Source: Candidatus Paracaedibacter acanthamoebae (GTDB taxonomy: Bacteria > Pseudomonadota > Alphaproteobacteria > Paracaedibacterales > Paracaedibacteraceae). Taken from it: 64,000 bases of DNA. Location: positions 620,001 to 684,000 of the forward strand of contig NZ_CP008941.1 in NCBI RefSeq assembly GCF_000742835.1. The letters are read 5' to 3'. Positions 55,137 through 64,000 of the stretch are shown in pieces (positions within the stretch are counted from its first letter, which is position 1; every line of letters starts with the position of its first letter). The notes below the pieces were generated by a model. It searched no databases, was not told where the DNA came from, and worked only from the letters and a program-made list of their open reading frames with translations. A program made the position numbers and the translations under genes.

Positions 55137-56255
55137 ATGAAAATACTTGTTCTAAAGGAAACTGCTGCCCATGAAGGCAGAGTATCAATCACTCCTGAAA
55201 CTATAAAAAAGCTTGTTGATCAAGGCCATGAAGTCCTGATTGAAAAAGATGCTGGAAAATCGTCGGGTATTGCCGATAATTTATATACTGCGGCGGGCGC
55301 TAAAATCAGCAAAGATGCCACCAAAGATATAGCAAAAGTTGATCTTGTCACCGTCGTTAGCTTTGATTCAATGGATCAGGTTAAAGGCATTAAGGAAGGG
55401 ACAGTTTTTGTCGGGCTGATGAAACCCTATCAAAACACCAAGCTTTTGAAAGACTTGGCTAAGAAAAAGGTAACAGCCTTAGCCCTTGAACTTATCCCAC
55501 GCATCTCCCGCGCCCAAGCCATGGACGTTTTATCCTCCCAAAGCAATTTGGCCGGTTACAAGGCAGTTGTTGATTCAGCTGCCGAGTATGGCCGCGCCCT
55601 GCCAATGATGATGACAGCAGCCGGCACAATTCCACCGGCTCGCGTCCTTGTGTTAGGAGCTGGCGTTGCCGGTCTCCAAGCCATAGCAACAGCAAAACGT
55701 ATGGGGGCCGTCGTTAGTGCTTTTGACGTTCGCCCCGCGGTCAAAGAACAGGTTGAAAGCCTGGGGGCGAGTTTTGTTGAGGTTGAGGCCGACGAATCTG
55801 GGGACAGTGGCGGTGGCTATGCTAAGGAAATGAGTGACGACTATAAACGTCGCCAATCTGAGAAGCTAGCTGAAGTTATTAAGAACCAAGATATCGTGGT
55901 GACAACCGCGCTTATTCCTGGCAAACCAGCCCCTATTTTGATCACGGCTAACATGGTTAAATCCATGAAAGAAGGCTCAATAATTTATGATCTGGCTGTT
56001 GAAAATGGTGGAAACTGTGAACTTGCAGAATTTGATAAAATGGTAATGAAGCATGGCGTCAAGATTATTGGACATGCAAACGTTCCCAGCCGTATTGGTT
56101 TTGATGCCAGCCAAGTTTTTGGAAGGAATATTTTCAATCTTCTCAAAATCATGGTTAATAGCAATGCAGAGCTAGACGTTAATTTTGATGATGAAATCAT
56201 CAAAGGATGCTGCCTCACCCATGATGGCGCTATTGTCCATCCAAACTTTTTGTAA
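55137..56255 (+). CDS. pntAA: NAD(P) transhydrogenase subunit alpha part 1 (PntAA)
   Basis: 372 residues, soluble NAD(H)-binding domain I. Transhydrogenase uses the proton gradient to reduce NADP+ with NADH. VLKETAAHEGRVSITPETIK starts the alanine-dehydrogenase-like fold; the Rossmann motif is VLGAGVAGLQAIATAKRMGA with AFDVRP following; RIGFDASQVFGRN near the end contacts domain III. Unlike E. coli, the alpha subunit is split into pntAA and pntAB, as in alphaproteobacteria such as Rhodospirillum rubrum. pntAB follows after 12 bases. Confidence 0.95.
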   Translation: MKILVLKETAAHEGRVSITPETIKKLVDQGHEVLIEKDAGKSSGIADNLYTAAGAKISKDATKDIAKVDLVTVVSFDSMDQVKGIKEGTVFVGLMKPYQNTKLLKDLAKKKVTALALELIPRISRAQAMDVLSSQSNLAGYKAVVDSAAEYGRALPMMMTAAGTIPPARVLVLGAGVAGLQAIATAKRMGAVVSAFDVRPAVKEQVESLGASFVEVEADESGDSGGGYAKEMSDDYKRRQSEKLAEVIKNQDIVVTTALIPGKPAPILITANMVKSMKEGSIIYDLAVENGGNCELAEFDKMVMKHGVKIIGHANVPSRIGFDASQVFGRNIFNLLKIMVNSNAELDVNFDDEIIKGCCLTHDGAIVHPNFL

Positions 56256-56267
56256 TCGGAGATAAAC

Positions 56268-56675
56268 ATGGAGATCAACTCTCTTATCGAACGCATGGAA
56301 AAGGTTAAAGTCGCGCTGACGGAAATCAACAACCATGCAACAAAGGTCGAAGCCAGCCTCAGGCAAATGGCCCATTCTACAGAAATTAGTCCAACTGACC
56401 CCTTTGTGATCGGATTGACCGTTTTCATCCTGGCGTGCTTTGTTGGATATTATGTGGTGTGGAAAGTCACCCCTGCCCTCCACTCTCCTTTAATGGCCGT
56501 TACCAATGCCATTTCTAGCGTCATTATTGTGGGTGCCCTCATTGCAGCAGGCCCTCTGGAGTCAGGCGTTTCAGCCATCTTTGGTTTTATCGCTGTCACC
56601 TTAGCCGCCATCAATATTTTTGGTGGCTTTATGGTCACCCAACGCATGCTCGCCATGTTCTCTAAAAGTAAATAA
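56268..56675 (+). CDS. pntAB: NAD(P) transhydrogenase subunit alpha part 2 (PntAB)
   Basis: 135 residues. An N-terminal charged helix (about 50 residues, longer than in the shortest homologues) precedes three to four membrane helices: [37 protein letters not shown] and [33 protein letters not shown] and [10 protein letters not shown] are the domain II motifs forming part of the proton channel. Lies between pntAA and pntB with 12- and 15-base gaps in a single operon. Confidence 0.94.
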   Translation: MEINSLIERMEKVKVALTEINNHATKVEASLRQMAHSTEISPTDPFVIGLTVFILACFVGYYVVWKVTPALHSPLMAVTNAISSVIIVGALIAAGPLESGVSAIFGFIAVTLAAINIFGGFMVTQRMLAMFSKSK

Positions 56676-56690
56676 GGTCGAGGTTTTAAA

Positions 56691-58097
56691 ATGAGCACTA
56701 GTTTTTCATCGTTTCTCTACTTAATCTCGGCAGTCTGCTTTATTATGGCACTGCGGGGACTGTCATCCGCAAAAACGTCCCGTATGGGCAATATGTACGG
56801 TATAATTGGTATGGCTATTGCCATCCTGACAACCATTTTGTCGCCTGCCATTGCAAGCTATAGCTATATTCTGATGGGATTGGTGGTTGGTGGATCCATT
56901 GGCTTTATCATTGCCAAACGCATTCAAATGACAGCTCTGCCCCAATTGGTTGCAGGATTCCACAGCTTTGTGGGTCTAGCAGCTGTATTCGTGGCAGCCG
57001 CAGCCTTGTTTTCCCCCCAATCCTATGGAATTGGTGTTGCAGGCTCCATTAAAGCCGGTAGCCTTGCAGAAATGGGGCTAGGCGCCGCTATTGGAGCCAT
57101 CACCTTCTCAGGCTCATTGGTTGCTTTTGCTAAGCTTCAAGGCTTGATCGGTGGCAAACCACTTTCCTTTAAGGGACAGCATCAGCTGAATGCTCTACTG
57201 GGTGCCGCGATTATCTTACTAATCATCGCCTTTGTCATGACGGAATCCTATGCCCTTTTCTGGCTTCTAACCTTAACAGCTTTGGGGCTTGGTTTCTTAT
57301 TAATTCTGCCAATTGGTGGGGCGGACATGCCTGTGGTGGTTTCTATGCTCAACTCCTATTCAGGCTGGGCGGCGGCTGGTATTGGTTTTACCCTTAACAA
57401 CCATCTTCTTATTATTACAGGTGCCCTTGTAGGGGCCTCTGGTGCGATCCTCAGCTATATTATGTGCAAGGGAATGAACCGCTCTATCCTTAATGTTATT
57501 CTTGGCGGATTCGGTACAGATCCAAGCGCGACAGTTACCGCTGGGGGGTCAGAAACTCAAGATCGCCCGGTCAAGATCAGCAGTGCAGAAGATGCAGCCT
57601 TTATGCTCTCCAACAGCCGTTCAGCCATTATTGTCCCTGGCTACGGAATGGCCGTTGCCCAAGCTCAACATGCATTGCGGGAAATGGCTGACATTTTAAA
57701 GAAATCAGGTATAAAGGTTCGTTATGCAATTCATCCTGTTGCCGGCCGCATGCCTGGACATATGAATGTCTTACTCGCTGAAGCCAATGTTCCCTATGAC
57801 GATGTTTTAGAGCTTGATGATATCAACACTGATTTTGCGACAACGGATGTGGCCTTTATTATTGGTGCCAATGATATTACCAATCCTGCCGCCAAGACAG
57901 ATGCTTCCTCCCCCATTTATGGCATGCCTATCCTGGATGTAGAAAAAGCAAAAACGGTATTCTTTGTTAAGCGCTCATTAGCCTCTGGTTACGCGGGTGT
58001 GGACAATGAATTATTCTATCGCGACAACACATTCATGGTACTTGGCGATGCTAAAAAAGTTTGCGAAGAAATTGTCAAAGCTTTAAATCATAATTAA
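56691..58097 (+). CDS. pntB: NAD(P) transhydrogenase subunit beta (PntB)
   Basis: 468 residues: eight to nine membrane helices (domain II) in the first 270, then the soluble NADP(H)-binding domain III. The latter carries IIVPGYGMAVAQAQHALREM (GYGMA fingerprint), RYAIHPVAGRMPGHMNVLLA and VAFIIGANDITNPAAK, all conserved. HSFVGLAAVFVAAAAL contains the proton-channel His. Completes the three-gene pnt operon; NADPH from it can supply Dxr and reductive biosynthesis. Confidence 0.95.
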   Translation: MSTSFSSFLYLISAVCFIMALRGLSSAKTSRMGNMYGIIGMAIAILTTILSPAIASYSYILMGLVVGGSIGFIIAKRIQMTALPQLVAGFHSFVGLAAVFVAAAALFSPQSYGIGVAGSIKAGSLAEMGLGAAIGAITFSGSLVAFAKLQGLIGGKPLSFKGQHQLNALLGAAIILLIIAFVMTESYALFWLLTLTALGLGFLLILPIGGADMPVVVSMLNSYSGWAAAGIGFTLNNHLLIITGALVGASGAILSYIMCKGMNRSILNVILGGFGTDPSATVTAGGSETQDRPVKISSAEDAAFMLSNSRSAIIVPGYGMAVAQAQHALREMADILKKSGIKVRYAIHPVAGRMPGHMNVLLAEANVPYDDVLELDDINTDFATTDVAFIIGANDITNPAAKTDASSPIYGMPILDVEKAKTVFFVKRSLASGYAGVDNELFYRDNTFMVLGDAKKVCEEIVKALNHN

Positions 58098-58113
58098 GGC
58101 AAATGACGTCATC

Positions 58114-58158
58114 GCTTGCTCTTTCCTTCTACTTTCCCGGCTCTTCGGCCGGAAAAGG
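58114..58158. repeat. 45-bp direct repeat, left copy
   Basis: GCTTGCTCTTTCCTTCTACT followed by TTCCCGGCTCTTCGG and GGAAAAGG. The same sequence, with one or two changes, recurs at 58375-58420, so the two copies flank the MITE-like element copy B. Either an outer part of a larger composite element or a duplicated insertion target. Confidence 0.65.
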
Positions 58159-58160
58159 GC

Positions 58161-58353
58161 CTTTTTCCCAGGCAAACGGCCACTCCGGAAAGAGAGTATA
58201 TAGTGGAGCATTCTCCCTCATTCCGGCCTTGAGCCGGAATCCATTCCTATATCTGGATGTTAACAAGCTTTAAACAGATCGAATTGGGATAAAGTCAGAT
58301 TATCCTTAAAATCAAGGCATGGTTTCCGGGTCACTCTTCGGTTGCCCGGAAAG
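58161..58353 (-). mobile_element. MITE-like repeat, copy B (about 193 bp)
   Basis: Reverse complement begins CTTTCCGGGCAACCGAAGAG, as copy A at 21548, and shares CCTTGATTTTAAGGA, TTTAAAGCTTG, TAGGAATGGATTCCGG and CACTATATACTCTCTTTCCG in the same order, with scattered mismatches. The left end is more diverged. No coding capacity. It fills the 388-base gap between pntB and rnd together with the flanking direct repeats. Confidence 0.7.
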
Positions 58354-58374
58354 ATGGCTCTTTTTCTCGGCCGA

Positions 58375-58420
58375 GCTTGCTCTTTCCTTCTACTTTCCCG
58401 GCTCTTCGGCTGGGAAAAGG
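58375..58420. repeat. 46-bp direct repeat, right copy
   Basis: Second copy of the 58114-58158 sequence; differs by CGGCTGGG for CGGCCGG. Contains the palindrome TTCCCGGCTCTTCGGCTGGG. It ends 66 bases before the rnd stop, and could also form a transcriptional hairpin for the convergent pntB and rnd genes. Confidence 0.6.
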
Positions 58421-58485
58421 TGAGAATAAGAGCGACCGGGAAAAGGACTTCCTTTTAATACCACTGCACCATACAAAATTAAACT

Positions 58486-59100
58486 TTAATGAGAGAAAAT
58501 ATCGAATTCCTCACCCGCCAACAGATCCAAATAGGCGCGCGTCAAAATAAAGCTAAAGCATTCTTGAGCCAATTCTGTCCGACCTTCTTTTTCAAGACGC
58601 TCATCCAAAATATCTTTTAGTTTGTGAAGATATAGCACGTCAGTCGCCGCATATTTCTTTTGCTCTTCGGTCAACTCATCCGCACCCCAATAAGAACTTT
58701 GCTCTTGTTTAGAAATCTCCACACTGAGCAATTCTTTACAGAGCTCTTTCAGGCCATGTTTATCTGTATAGGTACGAACCAATTTGGAGGCGATTTTAGT
58801 GCAATAAATATTTGCTAAAGAAACGCCAAATGTGTGCAATAAAACAGCCACATCAAAACGGGCATAATGAAACAACTTTTGCACAGAATCATCATTCAGT
58901 AAAGCAATCATATTTTCCGGATAAACCTCACCGGTGGAATCAATTTGCACTAAATGGCAGACGCCATCACCCGCGGACAACTGAACGAGGCACAACCGAT
59001 CGCGTGCTGGTTTTAACCCCATGGTTTCTGTATCGATCGCAACAATTTTGCCAAGATCTAAATCGGCAGGCAAATCATTTTTGTGGAATTGAATCTTCAT
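58486..59100 (-). CDS. rnd: Ribonuclease D-like 3'-5' exonuclease
   Basis: 204 residues, about half the length of E. coli RNase D: it has the DEDDy exonuclease domain but lacks the HRDC domains, the common short form in alphaproteobacteria. Catalytic motifs: VAIDTETMGLKPARDRLCLV (Asp, Glu), LFHYARFDVAVLLHTF (Asp) and KYAATDVLYLHKLKD (Tyr, Asp). Role in tRNA or structured RNA 3' processing is known for the family. It stands alone, convergent with pntB and divergent from nuoA. Confidence 0.88.
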   Translation of the reverse strand: MKIQFHKNDLPADLDLGKIVAIDTETMGLKPARDRLCLVQLSAGDGVCHLVQIDSTGEVYPENMIALLNDDSVQKLFHYARFDVAVLLHTFGVSLANIYCTKIASKLVRTYTDKHGLKELCKELLSVEISKQEQSSYWGADELTEEQKKYAATDVLYLHKLKDILDERLEKEGRTELAQECFSFILTRAYLDLLAGEEFDIFSH

Positions 59101-59265
59101 ACAGGGCTCTCCGTTTATACGAGTAAGACTTATCCTTTATCTAAAAGGTGGTGTGGCTAACTGTCAAGGTGTTTAGATATAAAAAATTTTAAATACCCTA
59201 GTGCAATGGTTTAAAAACCATGGTACTGTGACATAAAAGTCTATGGGTGAGTAAGACGGGGGACC

Positions 59266-59631
59266 ATGGAAGGATATCTTAACAACTATCTACCTATCCT
59301 AGTGTTTATTGGGTTAGCTGCCGGTCTATCCATGGCATTGATTGTGATCTCATGGCTTCGCGGAGAAAATAAACCCGACCCAGAAAAGCTTTCTTCTTAT
59401 GAATGCGGGTTTGAGCCTTTCGGGGAAGCTCGAAGTAAATTTGATGTTCGCTTCTACCTCGTCGCTATTTTGTTTATCATCTTTGATTTAGAAATTGCTT
59501 TCTTATTTCCATGGGCTATTACTCTCAGCCATATCGGCTTTGTAGGGTTTTGCTCTATGCTTGTTTTCTTAACCATCTTAACAGTTGGTTTTATTTACGA
59601 ATGGCGAAAGGGAGCGCTGGACTGGGAATGA
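59266..59631 (+). CDS. nuoA: NADH-quinone oxidoreductase subunit A
   Basis: 121 residues, three membrane helices. Part of the complex I membrane arm near the quinone site. [20 protein letters not shown] is the conserved loop with the redox-sensitive Cys, followed by [20 protein letters not shown]. First gene of the nuo operon; the 165 bases upstream are divergent to rnd. Its TGA overlaps the nuoB ATG (ATGA). Confidence 0.95.
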   Translation: MEGYLNNYLPILVFIGLAAGLSMALIVISWLRGENKPDPEKLSSYECGFEPFGEARSKFDVRFYLVAILFIIFDLEIAFLFPWAITLSHIGFVGFCSMLVFLTILTVGFIYEWRKGALDWE

Positions 59632-60188
59632 ATAATCTCCATCGCACAAATTATGATGAACTTCGTAACTCATTACCCGCAGATATGCTGGATGAGAAAC
59701 TTTTGTTTCAGACCCTTAACGATGAAATTAACAATAAGGGCTATATTTTAACCCAAGTTGACAAAGTGGTGGGCTGGGCACAGGCAGGATCGTTGTGGCC
59801 GATGACCTTTGGATTAGCTTGTTGTGCCGTTGAAATGATGCATACAGCAGCCAGCCGGTATGATCTAGACCGTTTTGGCATGTTGTTTCGTCCTTCTCCG
59901 CGTCAATCAGACTTAATGATTGTGGCCGGTACACTGACCAACAAAATGGCCCCTGCCCTTCGGAAAGTTTATGACCAAATGCCAGAACCGCGCTGGGTTT
60001 TATCTATGGGCAGCTGCGCCAATGGTGGTGGTTATTATCATTACTCCTATTCGGTGACTCGCGGTTGCGATCGAATCGTGCCTGTGGATGTGTATGTGCC
60101 CGGTTGTCCGCCCACCGCCGAGGGTCTGCTGTACGGTTTGTTACTGTTGCAGCAAAAAATTAGGCGTCGTGGCAATATTGTATTGTAG
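59628..60188 (+). CDS. nuoB: NADH-quinone oxidoreductase subunit B
   Basis: 186 residues from the ATG at 59628, which overlaps the nuoA stop; a longer frame starting inside nuoA is not used. Carries the terminal N2 [4Fe-4S] cluster: adjacent Cys pair in [26 protein letters not shown] and [15 protein letters not shown] supply all ligands. Electron transfer to ubiquinone occurs beside this subunit and NuoD. Confidence 0.95.
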   Translation: MNNLHRTNYDELRNSLPADMLDEKLLFQTLNDEINNKGYILTQVDKVVGWAQAGSLWPMTFGLACCAVEMMHTAASRYDLDRFGMLFRPSPRQSDLMIVAGTLTNKMAPALRKVYDQMPEPRWVLSMGSCANGGGYYHYSYSVTRGCDRIVPVDVYVPGCPPTAEGLLYGLLLLQQKIRRRGNIVL

Positions 60189-60196
60189 GTGAAAGC

Positions 60197-60805
60197 ATGG
60201 AAAAACTAGACCATCTAACCACAGTCGTTCAAGAAGCTTTAGGACCTGACTTAATTACAGCTAAACTGGATAAGGACGAGCTAACAATTGAAACCTATGC
60301 CGGATCAATCGTTCGTGTTCTGACAATCTTAAGAGATCACCCTCAATGCTTATTCAGACTCTTATTAGATGTATGTGGCGTGGACTATCCGGATGACCAT
60401 AAGCGTTTCAGAGTTGTGTATCATTTATTAAGTATCCAGCTTAACTTGAGGATTCGTGTCAAAGTTGCCTTGGTTGATGGGATGGAAATTCCATCGGTGA
60501 CAGGCGTTTTTAATGCAGCAAATTGGTATGAGCGGGAAACGTATGATCTGTATGGGATTCGCTTCTCTGATCACCCAGATTTACGCCGCCTATTGACTGA
60601 TTATGAATTTGATGGTCACCCTCTGCGCAAAGATTTTCCTTTGACAGGATATGTCGAGGTTACCTATGACGATGAGAAAAAGAAAGTCGTCTATAACCCG
60701 GTTTCCTTACCCCAAGATTTTCGCAATTTTGACTACCTAAGTCCATGGGAAGGAATGCTTCATAAAAATAATCCATTGCCCGGCGATGAGAAGGCTAAAG
60801 CATGA
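60197..60805 (+). CDS. nuoC: NADH-quinone oxidoreductase subunit C
   Basis: 202 residues, the 30-kDa subunit in separate (not NuoCD-fused) form. The signature is in [20 protein letters not shown] followed by [19 protein letters not shown]. Structural subunit of the peripheral arm contacting NuoD. Overlaps the nuoD start by four bases. Confidence 0.95.
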   Translation: MEKLDHLTTVVQEALGPDLITAKLDKDELTIETYAGSIVRVLTILRDHPQCLFRLLLDVCGVDYPDDHKRFRVVYHLLSIQLNLRIRVKVALVDGMEIPSVTGVFNAANWYERETYDLYGIRFSDHPDLRRLLTDYEFDGHPLRKDFPLTGYVEVTYDDEKKKVVYNPVSLPQDFRNFDYLSPWEGMLHKNNPLPGDEKAKA

Positions 60806-61974
60806 GTGATAAAAAAACCTATACCTTAAACTTTGGTCCGCAACATCCAGCAACCCATGGTGTCTTGCGCCTTTTGCTTGACCTGGATGGTGAAGTAGTT
60901 GAGCGGGCAGATCCTCATATTGGCTTCTTGCATCGCGGCACAGAAAAACTTATTGAGTATAAAACGTACCTTCAAGCTCTGCCTTACTTTGATCGCCTTG
61001 ATTATGTGGCGCCGATGAATCAGGAGCATGCGTATATTCTTGGCATAGAAAAATTGCTCAATTTAGAAGTTCCGCGCCGTGGGCAATATATCCGCGTTCT
61101 GTTTTCAGAACTTGGGCGTATTACAAATCATTTGTTGAATATCACAACGTTTGCCATGGACGTAGGTGCGATTACGCCGCTGCTTTATGCATTTGAAGAA
61201 CGTGAAAAAATTATGGAATTCTACGAGCGTGTTTGCGGCGCTCGCCTTCACGCTGCCTATGTCCGCCCAGGGGGTGTTCATCAAGATATGACGCCCGAGC
61301 TGATTGCTGATATTTATCAGTTCACTCAAACCTTTCCCAAGATTATTGATGATATTGAGGAATTGTTGACTGAAAATCGAATCTTTAAACAACGGACCGT
61401 GGATATTGGATTAATTTCTGCTCAAGATGCTCTAGATTGGGGATTCACAGGCCCCGTCTTAAGAGCGTCCGGCTTACCCTGGGATTTGCGTAAGTCTCAA
61501 CCCTATGAAGTTTATAAGGAGTTAGAGTTCGATATTCCTACCGGTAAGTTTGGCGATTGTTATGACCGTTATCTGGTACGTATGGCAGAAATACGGGAAT
61601 CCGTGAAGCTTGTGCAACAATGTATTGATAAAATGCCCACAGGACCTGTAGTCACAGACGACCGGAAAATATCACCCCCACCCCGGGCAGAGATGAAGCA
61701 TTCCATGGAATCATTGATCCATCACTTCAAACTCTATACCGAAGGATTTCACGTGCCAGCAGGAGAAGTATACACAGCTGTCGAAGCGCCTAAAGGTGAA
61801 TTTGGGGTCTACTTAATTTCAGATGATAGTAATCGCCCCTATCGCTGCAAAATACGCGCCCCTGGATTTGCTTTCTTACAAGCAACAGATTTTCTATCTC
61901 GCGGCCACATGCTGGCTGACGTAACAGCAATTGTTGGATCCCTCGACATTGTTTTTGGAGAGATTGACCGGTGA
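60802..61974 (+). CDS. nuoD: NADH-quinone oxidoreductase subunit D
   Basis: 390 residues, 49-kDa subunit that forms the quinone cavity with NuoB. Starts with [20 protein letters not shown], the conserved quinone-site His region; [20 protein letters not shown] and the C-terminal [12 protein letters not shown] are family hallmarks. Length usual. Its stop overlaps the nuoE start by four bases. Confidence 0.96.
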   Translation: MSDKKTYTLNFGPQHPATHGVLRLLLDLDGEVVERADPHIGFLHRGTEKLIEYKTYLQALPYFDRLDYVAPMNQEHAYILGIEKLLNLEVPRRGQYIRVLFSELGRITNHLLNITTFAMDVGAITPLLYAFEEREKIMEFYERVCGARLHAAYVRPGGVHQDMTPELIADIYQFTQTFPKIIDDIEELLTENRIFKQRTVDIGLISAQDALDWGFTGPVLRASGLPWDLRKSQPYEVYKELEFDIPTGKFGDCYDRYLVRMAEIRESVKLVQQCIDKMPTGPVVTDDRKISPPPRAEMKHSMESLIHHFKLYTEGFHVPAGEVYTAVEAPKGEFGVYLISDDSNRPYRCKIRAPGFAFLQATDFLSRGHMLADVTAIVGSLDIVFGEIDR

Positions 61975-62621
61975 CAAAAATAACAGCACGACAAAAAGAA
62001 AACCACCCCGCTTTCAGGTTCTCATCTGAAAACCTGGAAAAAGTTAACGCTCACATTGCCAAATATCCGGCAGGACGACAGGCAAGCGCCGTTATTCCTC
62101 TCCTTGATATTGGACAGCGCCAAAATGGCGGGTGGGTGTCTCAAGGGGTCATTGAGGAAATTGCACAAATTCTAGGCATGCCAGCCATTCGTGTTCATGA
62201 AGTTGCGGCCTTTTATACAATGTTCAATCTTAAACCGGTTGGCAAACATCATATTCAACTTTGTGGGACGACCCCGTGCTGGCTCAGAGGGGCTGCAGAT
62301 CTAAAAAAAGCATGCATGAACCGCCTCAATATTGATGAAGGCGGTGTGTCAGCCGATGGCAAGTTCAGTTTAATTGAAGTTGAATGCCTAGGAGCCTGTG
62401 TTAACGCGCCAGTGGTTCAAATTAATGATGACTTCTTTGAAGATTTAACCCCCGAATCCTTTGTGCAGATCATTGATGATTTGGCTAATGGCAAAGAAGT
62501 TAAAGTCGGTTCGCAAATAGGACGTCAATGTTCGGCACCCCTCTCAAGCTCATCTGATAAGGGGCTGGAAGTTAAAGCAACAAAGGCTCCTCGCAAAAGG
62601 AAGGTGAAAGATGCTGAGTGA
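61971..62621 (+). CDS. nuoE: NADH-quinone oxidoreductase subunit E
   Basis: 216 residues, 24-kDa thioredoxin-fold subunit with the N1a [2Fe-2S] cluster. Ligands: [12 protein letters not shown] (two Cys) and [15 protein letters not shown] (two Cys). [20 protein letters not shown] precedes them. The C-terminal 40 residues are a basic tail ([15 protein letters not shown]), present in many alphaproteobacterial versions. Overlaps nuoF by eleven bases. Confidence 0.94.
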   Translation: MTKITARQKENHPAFRFSSENLEKVNAHIAKYPAGRQASAVIPLLDIGQRQNGGWVSQGVIEEIAQILGMPAIRVHEVAAFYTMFNLKPVGKHHIQLCGTTPCWLRGAADLKKACMNRLNIDEGGVSADGKFSLIEVECLGACVNAPVVQINDDFFEDLTPESFVQIIDDLANGKEVKVGSQIGRQCSAPLSSSSDKGLEVKATKAPRKRKVKDAE

Positions 62622-63888
62622 TAAGGACAGAATTTTCACTAATCTCTATGGATATGAACCGGCAGCGCTAGCCAGTGCTAAAAAACGCGGCGACTGGAAC
62701 AAGACAAAGGATTTCATGGTCAAAGGCCGAGAGTGGGTTATTGAAGAAGTTAAGAAATCAGGACTTCGGGGTCGCGGCGGGGCCGGCTTTTCCACTGGCC
62801 TAAAATGGTCCTTTATGCCTAAGAATGATCCGCGTCCATCGTATTTGGTGATTAACGCTGACGAATCTGAACCAGGGACCTGTAAGGACCGGGATATCAT
62901 TCGCAATGAACCGCACAAACTAATTGAGGGAGCGCTCATCGCCTCTTTTGCTATTAATGCCCATGCCTGCTATATCTATATTCGCGGTGAATACTACCGC
63001 GAAGCCGAGGCTTTGCAAGCAGCGATTGATGAAGCTTATGCTGCCGGCTTATTGGGTAAAAATGCAGCCAAAAGTGGCTGGGATTTTGACCTTTATCTCC
63101 ACCGCGGCGCTGGCGCTTATATATGCGGGGAAGAATCAGCCCTTCTGGAAAGTCTTGAAGGTCGAAAGGGATTCCCACGCCTCAAGCCACCGTTTCCAGC
63201 CATGGCAGGTTTGTATGGATGTCCAACCACCGTCAATAACGTTGAAAGTATTGCCGTTGTCCCGACGATTTTAAGGCGAGGGGCTGACTGGTTTACGGGC
63301 ATTGGCCGTCCAAACAATGCAGGTACAAAAATCTTTTGTATTTCGGGCCATGTTAATAAACCCTGCAATGTGGAAGAAGCCATGAGTATTCCCCTCAAGG
63401 AACTTATTGAAAAGCATGCAGGCGGTGTACGGGGTGGATGGGATAACTTGAAAGCCATCATTCCAGGCGGATCTTCCGTTCCCTTACTGCCCAAGGACAT
63501 TTGTGATACCGTTCTTATGGACTTTGATGCATTGCGAGAAGTTAAATCAGGTTTGGGAACAGCGGCTGTCATTGTCATGGATAAGTCGACGGATGTTATT
63601 AAGGCAATTGCTCGTCTCTCAAAATTTTATATGCACGAAAGCTGTGGTCAGTGTACACCGTGCCGCGAAGGAACAGGGTGGATGTGGCGCATGATGGAAC
63701 GTCTTGTCAAAGGCCAAGCTGAAATTTCCGATATTGATAAGTTAGAAGAGATTTCAAGGCAAATTGAAGGACACACTATTTGTGCTCTGGGCGATGCAGC
63801 CGCGTGGCCAGTTCAAGGTTTAATCCGCCACTTCCGTCCAGAACTAGAAGAGCGTATTCGGGCTTATGCAAAAAGAAATGCAGCTTAG
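62611..63888 (+). CDS. nuoF: NADH-quinone oxidoreductase subunit F
   Basis: 425 residues, 51-kDa subunit that binds NADH and FMN. Gly-rich NADH site [23 protein letters not shown]-site [17 protein letters not shown] and [17 protein letters not shown], and the N3 [4Fe-4S] cluster ligands in [17 protein letters not shown] plus [13 protein letters not shown]. All conserved. nuoG follows after 12 bases. Confidence 0.96.
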   Translation: MLSDKDRIFTNLYGYEPAALASAKKRGDWNKTKDFMVKGREWVIEEVKKSGLRGRGGAGFSTGLKWSFMPKNDPRPSYLVINADESEPGTCKDRDIIRNEPHKLIEGALIASFAINAHACYIYIRGEYYREAEALQAAIDEAYAAGLLGKNAAKSGWDFDLYLHRGAGAYICGEESALLESLEGRKGFPRLKPPFPAMAGLYGCPTTVNNVESIAVVPTILRRGADWFTGIGRPNNAGTKIFCISGHVNKPCNVEEAMSIPLKELIEKHAGGVRGGWDNLKAIIPGGSSVPLLPKDICDTVLMDFDALREVKSGLGTAAVIVMDKSTDVIKAIARLSKFYMHESCGQCTPCREGTGWMWRMMERLVKGQAEISDIDKLEEISRQIEGHTICALGDAAAWPVQGLIRHFRPELEERIRAYAKRNAA

Positions 63889-63900
63889 GGGAAAATATCG

Positions 63901-64000
63901 ATGCCAAAGCTAATCGTTAATGATAAAGAAATTGAAGTTGAAAACGGTCTTACCGTTCTTCAGGCTTGTGAACAAGCTGGATATGAAATTCCCTATTTCT
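63901..64000 (+). CDS. nuoG: NADH-quinone oxidoreductase subunit G (partial, runs off window)
   Basis: Only the first 33 residues are present: MPKLIVNDKEIEVENGLTVL followed by QACEQAGYEIPYF, the start of the ferredoxin-like N-terminal domain of the 75-kDa subunit. The first Cys cluster ligands lie beyond the window. Position directly after nuoF confirms the call. Confidence 0.9.
   Translation, partial: MPKLIVNDKEIEVENGLTVLQACEQAGYEIPYF

Noticed and set aside
59511-59627. N-terminal extension of NuoB into nuoA
   Set aside because: It is out-of-frame nuoA sequence; the ATG at 59628 overlapping the nuoA stop fits the family's start.

Overview
The window looks like the chromosome of an AT-rich alphaproteobacterium, probably a host-associated or intracellular one. 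Supporting it are an alphaproteobacterial-style nuoABCDEFG run, three-gene transhydrogenase (pntAA-pntAB-pntB), a short RNase D, both aa3-type and bd-type oxidase genes, and many decaying secreted genes of eukaryote-like type (F-box-like motif, Sel1-like solenoid, class 3 lipase). A Holosporales/Paracaedibacter-type amoeba symbiont fits, but the lineage is an inference: no rRNA gene is in the window.

Bases 1 to about 12,120, all on the minus strand, are the morphogenesis and packaging end of a podovirus-like (T7/BPP-1-like) prophage or phage remnant. In transcription order: a DnaA-domain-I-like replication protein, a small ORF, a RusA-like resolvase, small genes, small terminase, an AT-hook membrane protein, large terminase, portal, Bbp19-like protein, scaffold, capsid, a possible decoration protein, tail tube A, tail nozzle B with an inserted discoidin-like domain, and an internal virion protein cut by the window edge. 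No integrase, repressor or lysis cassette is recognisable. Three small genes for secreted proteins (12.2-13.9 kb) border it.

From 13.9 to 23.6 kb the plus strand carries an EamA transporter, uppS-cdsA-dxr-rseP-bamA (undecaprenyl phosphate, CDP-diacylglycerol, isoprenoid precursors, site-2 protease, outer-membrane assembly) and an ABC-F ATPase. 23.6-27 kb is accessory: a structured-RNA-like stretch, a lipase gene with a 57-bp tandem repeat, and an IS982-type transposase relic. 27-35.8 kb (minus) holds coxB-coxA, the envelope translocation pair tamA/tamB (both frameshifted as written) and a NhaD/CitMHS-type transporter. 35.9-42.9 kb (plus) holds a YdbH-like AsmA-family protein, uvrC, a broken membrane-protein gene, pgsA and an L,D-transpeptidase. 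43-45.6 kb is a broken F-box-like secreted gene and tRNA-Pro/tRNA-Ser. 46.2-49.1 kb is a compact cytochrome bd operon with two micropeptide genes (cydP-like, cydX). 49.1-53.7 kb (minus) is gpmI, ctpA, a YibQ-like deacetylase and rppH. 53.9-55 kb is a broken solenoid-repeat gene, followed by pntAA-pntAB-pntB, rnd and nuoA-nuoG (truncated).

Two patterns stand out. Several genes are broken exactly at homopolymer runs (tamA, tamB, the lipase locus, a small secreted gene, a small phage gene), which is either real decay or slippage, or assembly error; nonsense codons in the effector-like genes do not have that second explanation. Also, a roughly 195-bp element with inverted ends occurs twice in opposite orientation, beside bamA and beside pntB, and resembles a MITE.
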